Positions 35,607-47,157 of a stretch of 64,000 nucleotides of DNA are shown in pieces. The stretch comes from Coprinellus micaceus (lineage: Eukaryota > Basidiomycota > Agaricomycetes > Agaricales > Psathyrellaceae). The DNA lies in the NCBI GenBank assembly GCA_951394405.1, contig OX596340.1, positions 3,348,001 through 3,412,000 of the forward strand, read 5' to 3'. Position 1 is the first letter of the stretch. Every line of letters starts with the position of its first letter. Below the pieces are notes generated by a model. That model had not been told where the DNA came from. It did no database searches and worked only from the letters and a program-made list of their open reading frames with translations. Position numbers and translations under genes: made by a program.

Positions 35607-36015
35607 GTCGGAAGTTGAGGTCGTGGTTGAACAGGAAAGTCAACGAAGCTCAAAGGACGCTCATTGAGAGACCGCGCCATCAGGAAGTGATCGCGCATCA
35701 GAAGCGGCTCGAGCGCGGCTGAAGGCGGGAAGCTGCATTGGGAATCTGCACGTGATATTCAGTCGCACTACCCCGTGACCGCGTTTTCCCCAGAATCTCT
35801 CGGAATCTGGGGTTCCTGCGACTCAAGTGCCCTGGGCCAATCGTAGGGACATGGACCTCACGGATCACGGGGTAAATTCAAGGCTAAAATGGCACCACGC
35901 GGATCGGCCATAGTCTACATGTTCGCACTATTGCCTAGAATAACGCTGAACAGAATCCTATCGTACACATCGACGCAGAAAAACACGCACACGCCTCCAC
36001 TCCTGATATTCCCAT
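35607..36015. other. Intergenic, F-box 2 upstream and APC2 3' flank
   Basis: No gene is seen. A hairpin-forming CCCCAGA / TCTGGGG pair lies at about 35788-35812. Confidence 0.4.
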
Positions 36016-39000
36016 TCACCGATTCAACTTCCACTGTCCTCCCTGATTGAGCACCAGCCCCTCTCTCCTCGCAGCTTCCAAGAACGACCCGAGCTGGTCG
36101 ACAGTCATGTCGTAGCCTGGCGCGAACTTGAGCATGGTGTGGATCCGGTCGAGAGGAAGCGAGCCGAGGTTGGTGAGCATGCCTTCAACGAACTAGATGT
36201 AAACGAAGATAGGTGGAGGATGTGAGCGCCAAGTCAATAGAGGAAGGGTGTAGGAACGCACCTTCCAGTGTACGTGCATCTGCGCTGCTTGTTGCTGCTG
36301 GATGGTTTGGACTGATGGGAGATTTGGTGCGGCTGCCGGGGCTGTGAGGGTATCGAACAGTCGGTTAGCAACGTCCCTTCTCCCCAGAGTAGCAGAAAGA
36401 CGCTAACCAGGTTGAATATCCTTCATCTCCGCACCCTCCTCCGCCCTCTCCAACAATACAAACGAATTCTCCGCCTGCTCCTTCATCACGCCTATATTAA
36501 CCCACGTCGTCAGTGCCTTCACGGCCGAACTGCGATCCACGTCTCCAACGGAATGGATAAGGTCATCGAGTGTCCATACGTCTGGAAGCATGCCCAGTGT
36601 CCAGGTTAGTAACCCGAAGATCGGCAAGGGTAGGATGTATTCGTACCCTTCTGCGAAAACAGCTCGATAAACGCGGCCTCCAACGGGGGCACGTCGACGT
36701 TCAGAGTCCGGTCTTCCAACTCAAGCTCGAGGGCGACGAGACCGAGGTGGGGGAGCCACTTAAGTTTCTTGTCGGGCTTGAATATTGAGAACTCTTTCGC
36801 GTAGCTATCCTGCAATCTGAAGGGCGGACACAAGAACGTGGATAGTGAGCCAGTGTCGAAACAAGGGAAAGGATCCGGGGTGGACGTACTCTTGGAACTG
36901 CCCAGGCATAACCAGGTCACTCGACTCGAGTGAGGGCCAGAAGTGGTGTGAAATGATTGTTGGGTGGACGACCGACTGAGGGAGAACAAGGTCAGCGCTC
37001 AATGTGACGAGAGATACGGGAAAAGCTGGTGACTCGCCTTCTTCTGGTCCTGTACCCTTCCATCTGTACGCTTCGAGTCGTCCATATCCCTCAACATAAC
37101 CTCGCAGACCTGCAGCGCCGCCTCTCCGAAGCGAATCTTCAGGATCTCGATATTTCTTCGCTATACATAGTTATCAGCCTCGGTTTAGGTTAGGCGGGGG
37201 CAGTCAAGGGATACAGACCTCCTTGTCGATGCGCTCCATATCATTATTCTTGATCGCCAAAAGCCTCTGTGCCAGCAAGACCTGCAGCTCCTTGACAAAT
37301 AGGTCCTTCGAATCATAGATGCTAACGAGCGTGCTGATAACATCACTAGGCTTGTTCGTCTTGAATTCTGTGACCGATACAACGCTGAGCGACAGAATTT
37401 TGGAAATGTGTCTGGATATAACGCGTACCTGGTCCCGCATCGATCGGCTCAGGATCCCAATCCTTGTCACTGTAATCCTCAGCTTCAGGTTGCTGGATGG
37501 GTTGGATGGGCTCGTTGTCCTCGAGTAAAGAGTCGCCACTCTCGTCGTCTCCGACAAGGCTTGCTACGATACACCTGATGGTGTCGGGTCGCTCTCTACC
37601 TAACTCATGAGTAACATGCCTTGGGCAAGAGATTAGTTTCAAGCGCACCTCAGATACTGGCGGATGGGGTCGGCAACCTTGTACAGAAGGACGCCCGGAG
37701 GGTCGATGATACGCAAGCACTTGATAGTTGAAACGTATTGGCCCAGGATGACCTTCGTGTCCGCTCCTGGGTGCAAGAGACGTTTGGCGTTCCTGGTAGG
37801 GGACGGTGAGATACATTCATAGCTTCGGAAGATGCAAACCCACTGTTTCCGGAGAGCCTTCACGAGGGCGTCCCGCTGGTCGACGCGATTCAGACACTCC
37901 CGAAGGTCTTGTAATGCTGCAAGGGTATCAGGATAGTCGATGATGATGTCCCAGATTTCAGAAATCCTGGTCGATAGTCAGCTCCCTGTCGCCGGTAGAA
38001 AAGGCTGGCGCGCACCGCATGTCGCAGAGCATCTTGTTGACGTGGTAGTCAAATCGGGCGCCGATGCCAGAGAGCAAGGCTTGAACGTCATCCTCTACAA
38101 AATGTTAGGCGGGCCGTCGCCGAAAGATAACTAACTCACTGGGGTGAAAGGTCCTCACGAACACCAGCAACATCCAGGGCACCACCGCCTGCGACATCCA
38201 CAACCTCAGATTCACCAACATCGGCTGGTCCCACTTCCCCGCACACGTCTCCGCTACCCTCTTCTCGATACCCTCAAACGCCACACTCGAGATCACACTC
38301 TCATATCTCTCCAACAAGCCCAATATTTCGATATCAGTCCACATTTTCTCCGTATCGATCGGCGCCCCAGTTCTGCTGATCATCGGGGGGTAGTCTCCCG
38401 GGGACATGCACCACCCGGCGAGGTGTTTGAGCCCAGAGGCGAAGGATGGTGGGAGGGCGGCGAAGAGGCGTGTTTGGAAGGCTTGGGTGTAGTCTAGGAC
38501 GAAGACAACGCCGAGGCTGGATTGAAGGGTGTTGGGGATCGGTTGGGGCGAAGGTGAAGTAGAGGGTGCGCACTCGTTTGGGGGTTGCCAGGCTTTGTAC
38601 CAGTCGTGTAGTCTCGAGACGAGCTGCCTAAATACGTCGAGGTCGTGCGCTTGCTGTCTAAGGGTGTGAAAGGAGGTCGTACCCCAACGCCAGGAACATT
38701 CATACCTCGTATATAGCCATGTAGTGGTTGATTTCGCGTTCAATGAGGGGGAAAGCTTTCCGGACGTCCTCTATCGTTCTATCAGTCCTTGTCGGCCTTT
38801 AGCTGCGCAGCACCCTCACCGAGAAACGCCTCGCCTAACGCCCCCAGTTGACGACTGTGATGCAGGGTCACTAAGGCCTCCCGCATTTTTGCCTGGTCTA
38901 ACCCTGTCAGTCTTCTCATCGCCCTTGTGCCGAAACAACGCACCAGACCCAGCCTTTGGTCGCAACAGTGCTGCTCGATCCTTCAGATCATAGGGGCGAA

Positions 39001-39197
39001 GGTAGTCCAGAGCGTACGTCCAAGCCTAGGGCTGAGTGAGCCACTTAAAGACGCTCATGCAAGTGGGATTGACTTGCCTCGCCCCATTGCAAGAGGCCGG
39101 CGTCTACCTTTCCTGGAGCTTTCGAGCCTCGGAGGAGTTTGTGTATGGATTCATTGAATTTAGTAGAGACTTGAGTTCGTAGAGCAGATGTGGCCAT
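36016..39197 (-). CDS. APC2: Anaphase-promoting complex subunit 2 (cullin-like APC2)
   Basis: Multi-exon gene (about 15 exons) for the cullin-like scaffold of the APC/C ubiquitin ligase, which holds the RING subunit APC11 and drives mitotic exit. Start at ATG 39197 (MATSALRTQVSTKFNES). Early exons read by eye: 39197-39078, 39025-38944, 38897-38820, 38770-38706. The first intron is GC-AG (GCAAGT donor). Later exons give EIWDIIIDYPDTLAALQDLR, ILGQYVSTIKCLRIIDPPG, KPSDVISTLVSIYDSKDLF, IEILKIRFGEAALQVCEVML, IISHHFWPSL, WTLDDLIHSV and a last exon with MLKFAPGYDMTVDQLGSFL and a TGA at 36016. These are the cullin-homology and C-terminal winged-helix blocks of APC2. Some middle exon borders are approximate. 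It is an essential single-copy gene, which gives a solid core-genome anchor in the window. Confidence 0.9.
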
Positions 39198-39872
39198 GTT
39201 TTCAGGGACTCGAGGTCATTCTCGATGCCTGCAAGAGGTTTGGGGCAGGGTGTGGTGGTGGTCAGGAAGTAAGAGGTACCATCACTCTGAGTGTGGCGAC
39301 GCGTCGCGTCGCGTTCCTCTGACCTCAACCACTACGACTTGGATTTTCTGAACCAGGTCTGAGGCATACGACCTCTCTGTATGACTGAGCCTTTACTCCA
39401 TCTCTGCGACAAACTTCTCTGTGATTGGCCTTGAAACGCCAGGAACTTATGCATTCGAAGGAGAAAGCATGCTCCTGGCTGATGTCTCTGGCCGCCCTAT
39501 GGGCGACTGGCACCAGGAAGCAGTCTCGAAACATTTGCGGTCGCGATCGGCGTATCCATGTGGCACAGACATTCTGTCTTGAAGAGATGACATTCATTCA
39601 TGCACACTGCACAGGATATCAGCTTCGCGGTGCTTAGGTCTCCAGAGTCTGGCAGGTCCGTTGACAGAAAAGGCGGTGCACCTCTCTACACGCAGTCACT
39701 GTGGTTACGATAAGCGCTCATTGCCAGCGAACTGTTTCCTTTTTAACCCTCTTTCAACTTCCCTGCCCTTCATCCACAATCCCTTCATGACCCTTTGACT
39801 TTGCGCTTCACGAAGCTCTCTCGGCCACCGTTTACGGTCTGTTCCCGCTTCACCTCGCTCTGCGGTGGAGAT
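39198..39872. other. Divergent region between APC2 and NACHT gene D
   Basis: No gene is recognised. An ATAAGCGCTC word at about 39710-39719 is a weak relative of the NACHT promoter decamer, but it is about 154 bp from the start of gene D. Confidence 0.4.
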
Positions 39873-42251
39873 ATGGAGGTCAAAGGCCTGTTCGCTGGTT
39901 CTCAGAACATTACCGTAGCTGAAGTTAATTTCAACAACGTCGCCGGCGCTTACCACGACTATCGTTCATCCGAAGCAAGCACTTCCCCCACCCGAGGAGG
40001 CAGAGACCGCCGGCATCCCAATGGCGGTACGTAGGAACTTGAGGCACTCTAGGAGTTGAGGCAGCACATTGATTTCGACCCCTCCACCTCTTCGTCCCCA
40101 GGACATGTAGCCAGCTACGATTCACGCTATAAGCCGTCGCCCTCAGCACCACCAACGATTCCACTACCTTCGACGCCATCCAGTGCGGCAACTCTAGCCC
40201 ATGGCGCCTTTCCAAATCAAGGCACTTCACATCGACCAGTGAATAATGCATCCACCCCCCGAGCGCGGCTCACACCGGGGAGACCACGGTCTCCCGTCTC
40301 GACTGGGATGGGGTCGAGTTATATCGAGACGTTGAATTATGTCGAGAGGAACGCACACCAGAGGGACGATCGTTTCAGGCAATCCCTTGATCGTACGTCC
40401 ACTCCCCCCATGCTGAGTACTGGACGCCGTTAATGACATTTTATAACTGCAGACCTCGTCGACAACATCGCGGTTGGAGCCATCCACGACTCCGCTGAGC
40501 GTTCCGATGCTCCTAAATGCCACCCCGCCACTAGGCGTGCGGTTCAAGAAGACATTTTAGGGTGGATTAGAAGAGGTGACAACGATCCAAACCCCAAGAA
40601 GGTTCTCTTTATTTCCGGTCCAGCTGGTGCGGGAAAGACAGCAATCGCGGGCACTGTTTCCGATATCTGCCAAAAGGAAGGCTCGCTGGCTGCCACATTC
40701 TACTTTTCGACATCGTCCGGGTCCCCAGACCGACAGTCCAAGCGACTGCTAGTATCGACACTCGCGTACCAGCTCATCCAACATAAGTCCATCGACAGGT
40801 TGAAAGAGGAGGTCTTGACGGCGATACACGAAGACCCCGTGGTGTTCAAGAAGCATCTGGACCAACAGTTGCAGGCCCTCATCCTCGATCCGCTTCGGAA
40901 AGTCGCCAGTCGCTCTGATCCAAAAACGTGGCCGAAAGTGATACTCATCGACGCCGTGGACGAATGCGATGCCGACCCCGACAAAGTCAAATCCCGGAAA
41001 GACACTCGTCGAGCATGGGAGGACACCCACAGAGAAATCCTCTCTGTCGTGGAACAGGCCGTCAAGGACCCTTCGTTCCCATTCCGCATCATCGTCGTCA
41101 GCAGACCCGAGCCAACGATACGCACGTTCTTCACCACCATCGCCGATACCACCCTCAACCTCTTCCTCGACGACAAGTACAACCCAGACGCCGACATCGA
41201 ACTTTTTCTTCAAGCGAAGTTCGCCGAAATACGGAGGCGGTACAACCTCCCCGCAGACTGGGCCTCGAAGGACGTGATCAAGATGCTCGTTGGACAGGCC
41301 TCTGGTCAGTTCGTCTATGCGTCTACCATCATCCGATTCATCGAAGGCACCGCGCACCACCCCCAGCAACAGCTCAAACGCGTGTTGGAATGGCGTCGTC
41401 TCGACGATTCCGAGCCCTTCGCGATCTTGGATGCGCTGTACACGGGTATCCTTCAAACCAGTCCCAACCCCCAACTCGCTGTTAAGTGGCTCAGCGTCAT
41501 CCACCTCCTCCGGGAGTCCCACCGCACGGGCGATCACCTCATCAAAGCATTCCTCGAGACCACCCCTGGAGAAGCGGAGTACCTATTGGGGAATATGACT
41601 TCGTTGCTTGGCCTTTCGGACGGGGAAGGCCAAACACGGTTTCATTTTTATCATAAATCTTTGCTCGATTTCCTTGGGGACCCGAAGCGGAGCTCGGGTT
41701 TGCACGTTAGTGTTCAGAGTAGGAAACGGTTCCTTGAAGACCGGTGGTACTTCATCCTTAAAAGTAAGTGGCTCTTCCTGCCAGTGTTCCCCGCGTCCTT
41801 GCTGTTGACTGACAGTATTCAAGATCGGGGGCCACAAGTCGTATCAAGAAACCCTCCCTATTCCTCGGAGGACTTTCTCAACCAGTGCTTCCACAGATGG
41901 TACTCGAAGCTCCTGGACACGAGCCGAGACTACGCTACCTCAGACGCGGAGTGGTGGCTTACGATCAAGCAGCAGACAAGTCAGGACTGTCGCGAAATGT
42001 TTGTTCACGTCCATGCCAAGGTGAGTAAGCTACAGTTACTTGGGCACTTCCACTCACGGCTGACGCTCTACTTCCAGTGTCCAAGCTGGTATAAATGCCT
42101 TCCTGCTTGCAAGATATGGAGGAGGCAGATCGTGAGGCATTGCAAGACGAAGTCGTGGAAGGTCCCTGGGAGTGCTGAGCTGATTCGGGATAGGTTTCAT
42201 AAGTACGATATTACTACTCTTCCGTTGTTGGCTCCTCTTCGTATGCGTTAG
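39873..42251 (+). CDS. NACHT-domain STAND ATPase (NLR-like protein D)
   Basis: 708 aa in five exons: 39873-40026, 40102-40392, 40453-41763, 41824-42020, 42078-42251, all in phase. Exon 1 has the N-terminal motif in full form, LFAGSQNITVAEVNFNNVAG then YHDYR. Exon 2 is an extra 97-codon Pro/Ser-rich linker not found in A, C or E. Exon 3 holds NIAVGAIHDSAERSDAPKC, Walker A GPAGAGKTAIAG, Walker B ILIDAVDECDAD and a VVSRPEP block. Exon 4 has the DAEWWLTI segment, and exon 5 has CPSWYKCLPAC followed by VRHC (C-x5-C-x3-C-x10-C). It is most similar to B. It is likely a cytosolic NTP-driven switch; the activating signal and output are unknown. It lies head-to-tail with E, 345 bp apart. Confidence 0.9.
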
Positions 42252-42498
42252 ACGCTGTATCTCTGTTACAATGGTGGTGTTCAACGGCCATCCCGTATCT
42301 AAGAAACCTCGACGCCGCGTCCAAGATATGACATACATTACAAACTTTGACAGGTGCGCAATGGTGTGTATAGGCGAAAGAGCTGTTTCCGACTCCTTCC
42401 TCTCTCTCGCGATGCTCACCTGTGCGCCCAGCGGTAATTCTCCATATTTCTTTCCAGAGACCTTGAGGTGGGGCGTGGGAAATGCACAGTACCGTCGA

Positions 42499-42508
42499 TT
42501 AAGCGCCC
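42499..42508 (+). promoter_or_regulatory. TTAAGCGCCC promoter element of NACHT gene E
   Basis: The decamer TTAAGCGCCC ends 89 bp before ATG 42597, in the same orientation and at almost the same distance as before genes A and C. The flanks share little beyond the decamer. Confidence 0.5.
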
Positions 42509-42596
42509 AAGGTTGGAAGCTCATTCATCCTTCCTTCCTCCATCGTTGCGGAAGCCCTCTGCCTCCCCTCCCCTCCCCACTTCAACTGAAATCACG

Positions 42597-44696
42597 ATGG
42601 ATGCGGATGGGCAGCTCTCTCACACACAATCCATCGTCGCAAAGAGCGCCCAGGTTCAAAACATAGCTGGGGCGTACAATGACCACAGCACCACGAACAT
42701 CAAGAATATCCACGTTTCAAATTTTGGTCTGCACGAGATGGACTGTACGTCTGAGTGCTACCGTATCCTCAGGCAGGGACTATTGACTCAATCTCTCCTC
42801 TCCCGAACAGTGTTGCTCAAACACGTGGCGCACGGCGCTGTCCACGATTCTGCAGAGCGTGGTCCTGACGCCCCCAAGTGTCATCCCGAAACTAGGACTG
42901 CCGTGCAAAAAGAAATAACGAGTTGGATTATGCATGGCGATCAAGATGACGCTCCGAAGAGGGTCTTATGGCTCTCCGGTCCCGCTGGGTCAGGCAAGAC
43001 GGCCATCGCTGGGACAATCGCGGACGAATGCTTCAAGCAGGGCTTGCTCGCGGCCAGCTTCTTCTTCTCCGCCTTCGCCGATTCCAAGCTCCGGAGATTG
43101 AAGAAGTCACTCATACCCACCATCATATACAGCCTCCTCCAACACGAGTGCATCGTTGGCTTCAAGGAGGAAGTCCTTGCCGTCATGAACCGCGACCCGA
43201 TGGTGTTCGAAAGGCGTCTGGACCAGCAGGTCGAGAGCCTCGTTTTAGTGCCACTCCGCCGTATTGCAGATCGTTCGAACCGTCGGGGCTGGCCTTCGGT
43301 CATCGTAGTCGATGGCTTAGACGAATGTCAAGGCAATAGTGAATCAGACATAGGTCCAGAGGGGGACATACTGGCTTCAGGATCCAATGCTCAGAGGGAG
43401 ATCCTCTCGACCCTCGCGCGCGCGTGTGCAGACCCGGCCTTCCCCTTCCTCATCATCATGGCCAGCCGACCCGAACCCGTTATCCGACACTTCTTTTCAA
43501 CTTCCCCCACCCCCGTCCTCAATATCTTCCTGGACAACAGATACGACCCTGATGCCGATATTAGACTCTTCCTTGGAGCCGCCTTCAGCGATATTCGCCG
43601 CCGATCCAACCTGCCATCCTCTTGGGCACCCACAGATGTTATCGACCTCTTAGTCGAGGAGGCATCAGGCCAGTTCATATACGCCGCCACAGTGCTTCGG
43701 TTTATCGACAACCCTCGCCTTGGGGCGCCCCACAGGAAGCTCAGCCGCCTGCTGGAGTGGCGCCATCTCGACAATGCCCAACCCTTTGCACCGCTCGACG
43801 CGCTGTACAGCCGTATCTTGCACACTAGTCCGGAGCCTCTGCTGGCTGCTAAATGGCTCCGGTTGATTGACAGGCAGAACGCCCTCTCGGAAGTGGACAG
43901 CTTATATTTGAAAAACGTATTGGAGTCATACTCTGGAGAGTCAGAATATGTGCTGGGGAGTTTGACATCGTTGATTGGGCTGGTGGATGAGCGCAACGGG
44001 GGACCCAACTTCCATTTCTACCACAAGTCACTACTCGACTTCCTCCGGGACCCACGCCGGAGCGCTGACCTTCACATAAACATGGAGAGCTTCACCCACT
44101 TCGTTTGGGACAGGTACTATCAGGTCCTACAAGGTGTGCATTGGCTTCACGCCTTTAGCCGGGCTCCATAGATGATAGGCTGATGCCAACCCAGCGAGAG
44201 GATCTCAATCCAATGCCGACTCTTCGACAAAACCCCCCTCACAGAATTTCCGTGCAACGTTCTGCAGATTTTTGGATTTTTACATTGATCCATATCGCAG
44301 ATACTCCTCGGGGGATGTCGAGTGGTGGCTGGCTAATCTTCATGGATCCGACCGGCTCACACACATTCCCTGGATGTTTGTTGCCATCCACCGGGAAGTA
44401 AGTGTCCATGGTTCTTTCGTTTCCATAGAACGCAAGCACTGATAGATATTGTCTTTCAGTGCAAGTGGTACCATTCCTGTCCCGGTTGTGGTGTCTGGAG
44501 GAAAGGTATACTACGACACTGCAGGGAGCGTGGCTGGCGGGTGCCTACAAAAGTGGAAATGTTGCAGGACAGGTTCAAGAAATTCAAGTTCGATGATCGT
44601 TCGCCATTGGAGTACCCTCTACGGGCCCCAGTCATTGAATCCGGATCCTCAGTCATTTCCGCCGGACCAAGAAAGACGGATTCCGCTTCACCCTGA
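42597..44696 (+). CDS. NACHT-domain STAND ATPase (NLR-like protein E)
   Basis: 636 aa in four exons: 42597-42744, 42811-44133, 44195-44397, 44460-44696; introns of 66, 61 and 62 bp, in the same phases as in A and C. Exon 1 has SIVAKSAQVQNIAGAYNDHS. Exon 2 starts LLLKHVAHGAVHDSAERGPD and has Walker A GPAGSGKTAIAG, Walker B VIVVDGLDECQG and ASRPEP. Exon 3 gives DVEWWLANLHG. Exon 4 has CKWYHSCPGC and then VWRKGILRHC (C-x5-C-x2-C-x10-C), DRFKK and a short tail. It is very similar to A, including the ARGSQS junction of exon 3. ATG 42597 is supported by paralogue alignment and by the promoter element 89 bp upstream. A C-terminal fragment of another copy follows within 200 bp. Confidence 0.9.
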
Positions 44697-44888
44697 AATC
44701 TTCACCATCCATCGTGGCTGCCAATCCGCCAGTCGCCGAGGACAAAGGTACCCGACCCACAAGCAATGATTAGCAGTAGAATGGCCCGGAACGGAGGCCT
44801 ACCGTTGGGTTGGGCGTACGCACCTTTGCGCAGAACCCGTCTCCTTGTGTCCTCTCGTTTGTTCTCCCTTATTGATCCATCCGGGCTG

Positions 44889-44984
44889 CTACGACAAAGG
44901 AGATGTTGCAAGACAGATTCAAGAAAGCAGAGCCTGTGTGAGTACTCAAGGGTCTACTCATTACGGGAACCCGTACAGGAGTAT
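44889..44984 (+). pseudogene. Relic of a NACHT gene final exon
   Basis: A short stretch reads TTKEMLQDRFKKAEP and then, shifted by one base, VYSLREPVQE. These match the end of the final exon in A (TTKEMLRDRFKK, then YPLRIP) and C (MFQDRFKK, then YPLRDP). Nothing else of the gene is present nearby. It is a remnant of a sixth copy, with a frameshift. Confidence 0.65.
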
Positions 44985-47157
44985 ATGATGTACTTGATTG
45001 CGCTTTCTAAATGTAGTTGAGCTGTGTTGGTATACATCCCTTTCGCTAAATCTTCAGGAACTTGTTCTTGAAGTCGCCAATTCTCAACTAGTATCATCTC
45101 GAGCGCGTGACACTGCCGAGGCATTTCACCCTGCCTACCCGCTTACCCGCCCTCCACCTAACATACCGACCGTGGTCCCGTTCACGCCTGACCCAATGAA
45201 CCCAACAGCCGAGCCCACGCGAGCGTGGTAAGCGCCCGCCTCCGCGCACCATGCGCTCTGATTGTGATCCGTTGTCGCGGGCGCTAAACCGCACTCGGAA
45301 TCACGAATAGATCCGACCGTTCACTCCCATTGGCTGATAGCACGGAGGGCGCTGGAGGGCGCCCGACAGAGCGTTGGCTAGCGTCTCTGAATATGAATCC
45401 CGCTTTCCAGTTTTCGATGGGTTTGGAGCTCAATTTAATGCAGGATACCCCTATCTATGTCCATTATCTTCATCGATACCTATCGATACGGTGACCGAGG
45501 CTCGATATCTCACGGATCTCAAGAATGGGAATACCACGCCCTGATGGGATGGTGGTTCTGGATCTTCGTGGGTCTTCCTCTTCGTACATATGACCTTCCG
45601 CCCCACAGTGGTGCTTTGTACTGCCGTTACGATCCCTCAGGCCGGGTCTACTCCCTAGCATCTGACACAACCGGGCGAGCGGGTGCGTGTTCGCGGCGCA
45701 ATCGCTGTGTTGATAGCCTGAGGAACTGCGCAGTCGATTGTGATTGACTGCATACATACCTCGATAAGATCGCCACCTGTGGCGGCTAGACTCTAACAGG
45801 TGAGGATCACAATGGATGGACGTTTAGAGTAAGGCGAACGGTTAATTAGCTCGAATCACACTCGTCGAAATTGCATCCAGTTGTTATCACACTGGATCGA
45901 GTCTCGTTGCGGAGGAAATGAGGTTAGGCTGAGACACAGCGCGCAGAGATTAACCTGATACGTACGTCAAAGCAAACGCCAGGGGAGTATATACGCCACT
46001 CGCAGTGTGATGTGGAGATCTATCTGTGAGTCTCTGAAGATACTCTGGTCTCCCGACGGATCTTCTGAAACCAGATAGTGATAATTCGGGCCTTATGCTG
46101 ACAGAAGCTCCCGCAGACCTCCCGCGCCCGCCCTTCACTCAGGTGAAGTGGCTCCCGTCTGGCGTCAGGTGAGGATACTCGCCTCGCCATGAAACGTTCG
46201 ACGCGGGACCATATTAACACCCAATGAATGTGTCAGAAGTCCCAGGAAATTTTTGCACTACTTACTGCGGTATCCATTCAGTTTCTGTGTGAATCCGCAC
46301 GACGATTTTGGAACCTGGGTTCCGGCTGGCTGGCTGGCTCCGAGTACTGGTTCAGAATACCTATTCTCGATAGATTTCGACCCAGTGCTTCCTAAGGCGT
46401 AAGACCGCGGCCTGGCTCCCTTCGCAAGTGTATTTTAAATCGGTTTCACTGGCGATTGCTCCACGCTGCTGAACTTCGTGGGTGGGTACCGACTGTTCCG
46501 CCTTTCGACCAGTGGATTTATGATTTGAAGGCCTAACCTTGCGAAAAGTTGTTGATGCTTATGGGTCCAGGGCCTCTCCTCGGCGCTTCCTCAACGACCT
46601 GTGGAACAAGCAAATTTTCTTCATAGCCAAGGTGTTCCAAGCACCCAAGACTCCCAAGCCCCATATCCGACCCCTCTTGGCTCCTATCCTGGGGTGCCGT
46701 GTGACAAACACCTGATCGGGATGCCTGAGAGTGTATCGTCGCTATTCATTCCCCTAACCTAACTTTAGACAGAGAACTGAGAGCGAAACTTTGACCTTCT
46801 GGCTTGATACCCTCAAAGTGGGCGTCAGAAGGGTTTCTTCACGAAATCCAGGGATTCTTGAGGCTTTTGGGCGGCACCTCGAGGCGCCCACGTGTTTTAC
46901 AGGCGCCGAGGCCAAGCCGAGAGGCACCGCTGCATACATAAGCAGTGTTATTGAATTTCCCTTGGCTGTATCAAATAATTGCACAAGCCTTTCTTGGCTC
47001 CAAACCACTACCTTTCTCCCTTTTCCCCCCTTCACGACATAGACGACGGGCTCAAAGGCCCTAGTGAAGGTCTTTCACGAAGGTTCACGACATATATAGT
47101 AGGGAACGGGGGTATACGAGAGGTCTTGGGAGTTTCTAACCATTCGCATAAGCCAAG
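44985..47157. other. Intergenic, no gene recognised
   Basis: This is a 2.2-kb span between the NACHT relic and the NHA1 gene. It contains two GGGCGCT-type words facing each other around 45222-45290 and a GGCTGGCTGGCTGG microsatellite near 46325. Short frames only; nothing is supported as coding. Confidence 0.4.

Noticed and set aside
40749..41537. 262-codon frame antisense to NACHT gene D
   Set aside because: It is a mirror of the strongly coding plus strand, has no ATG-led domain of its own, and contains no known motif.
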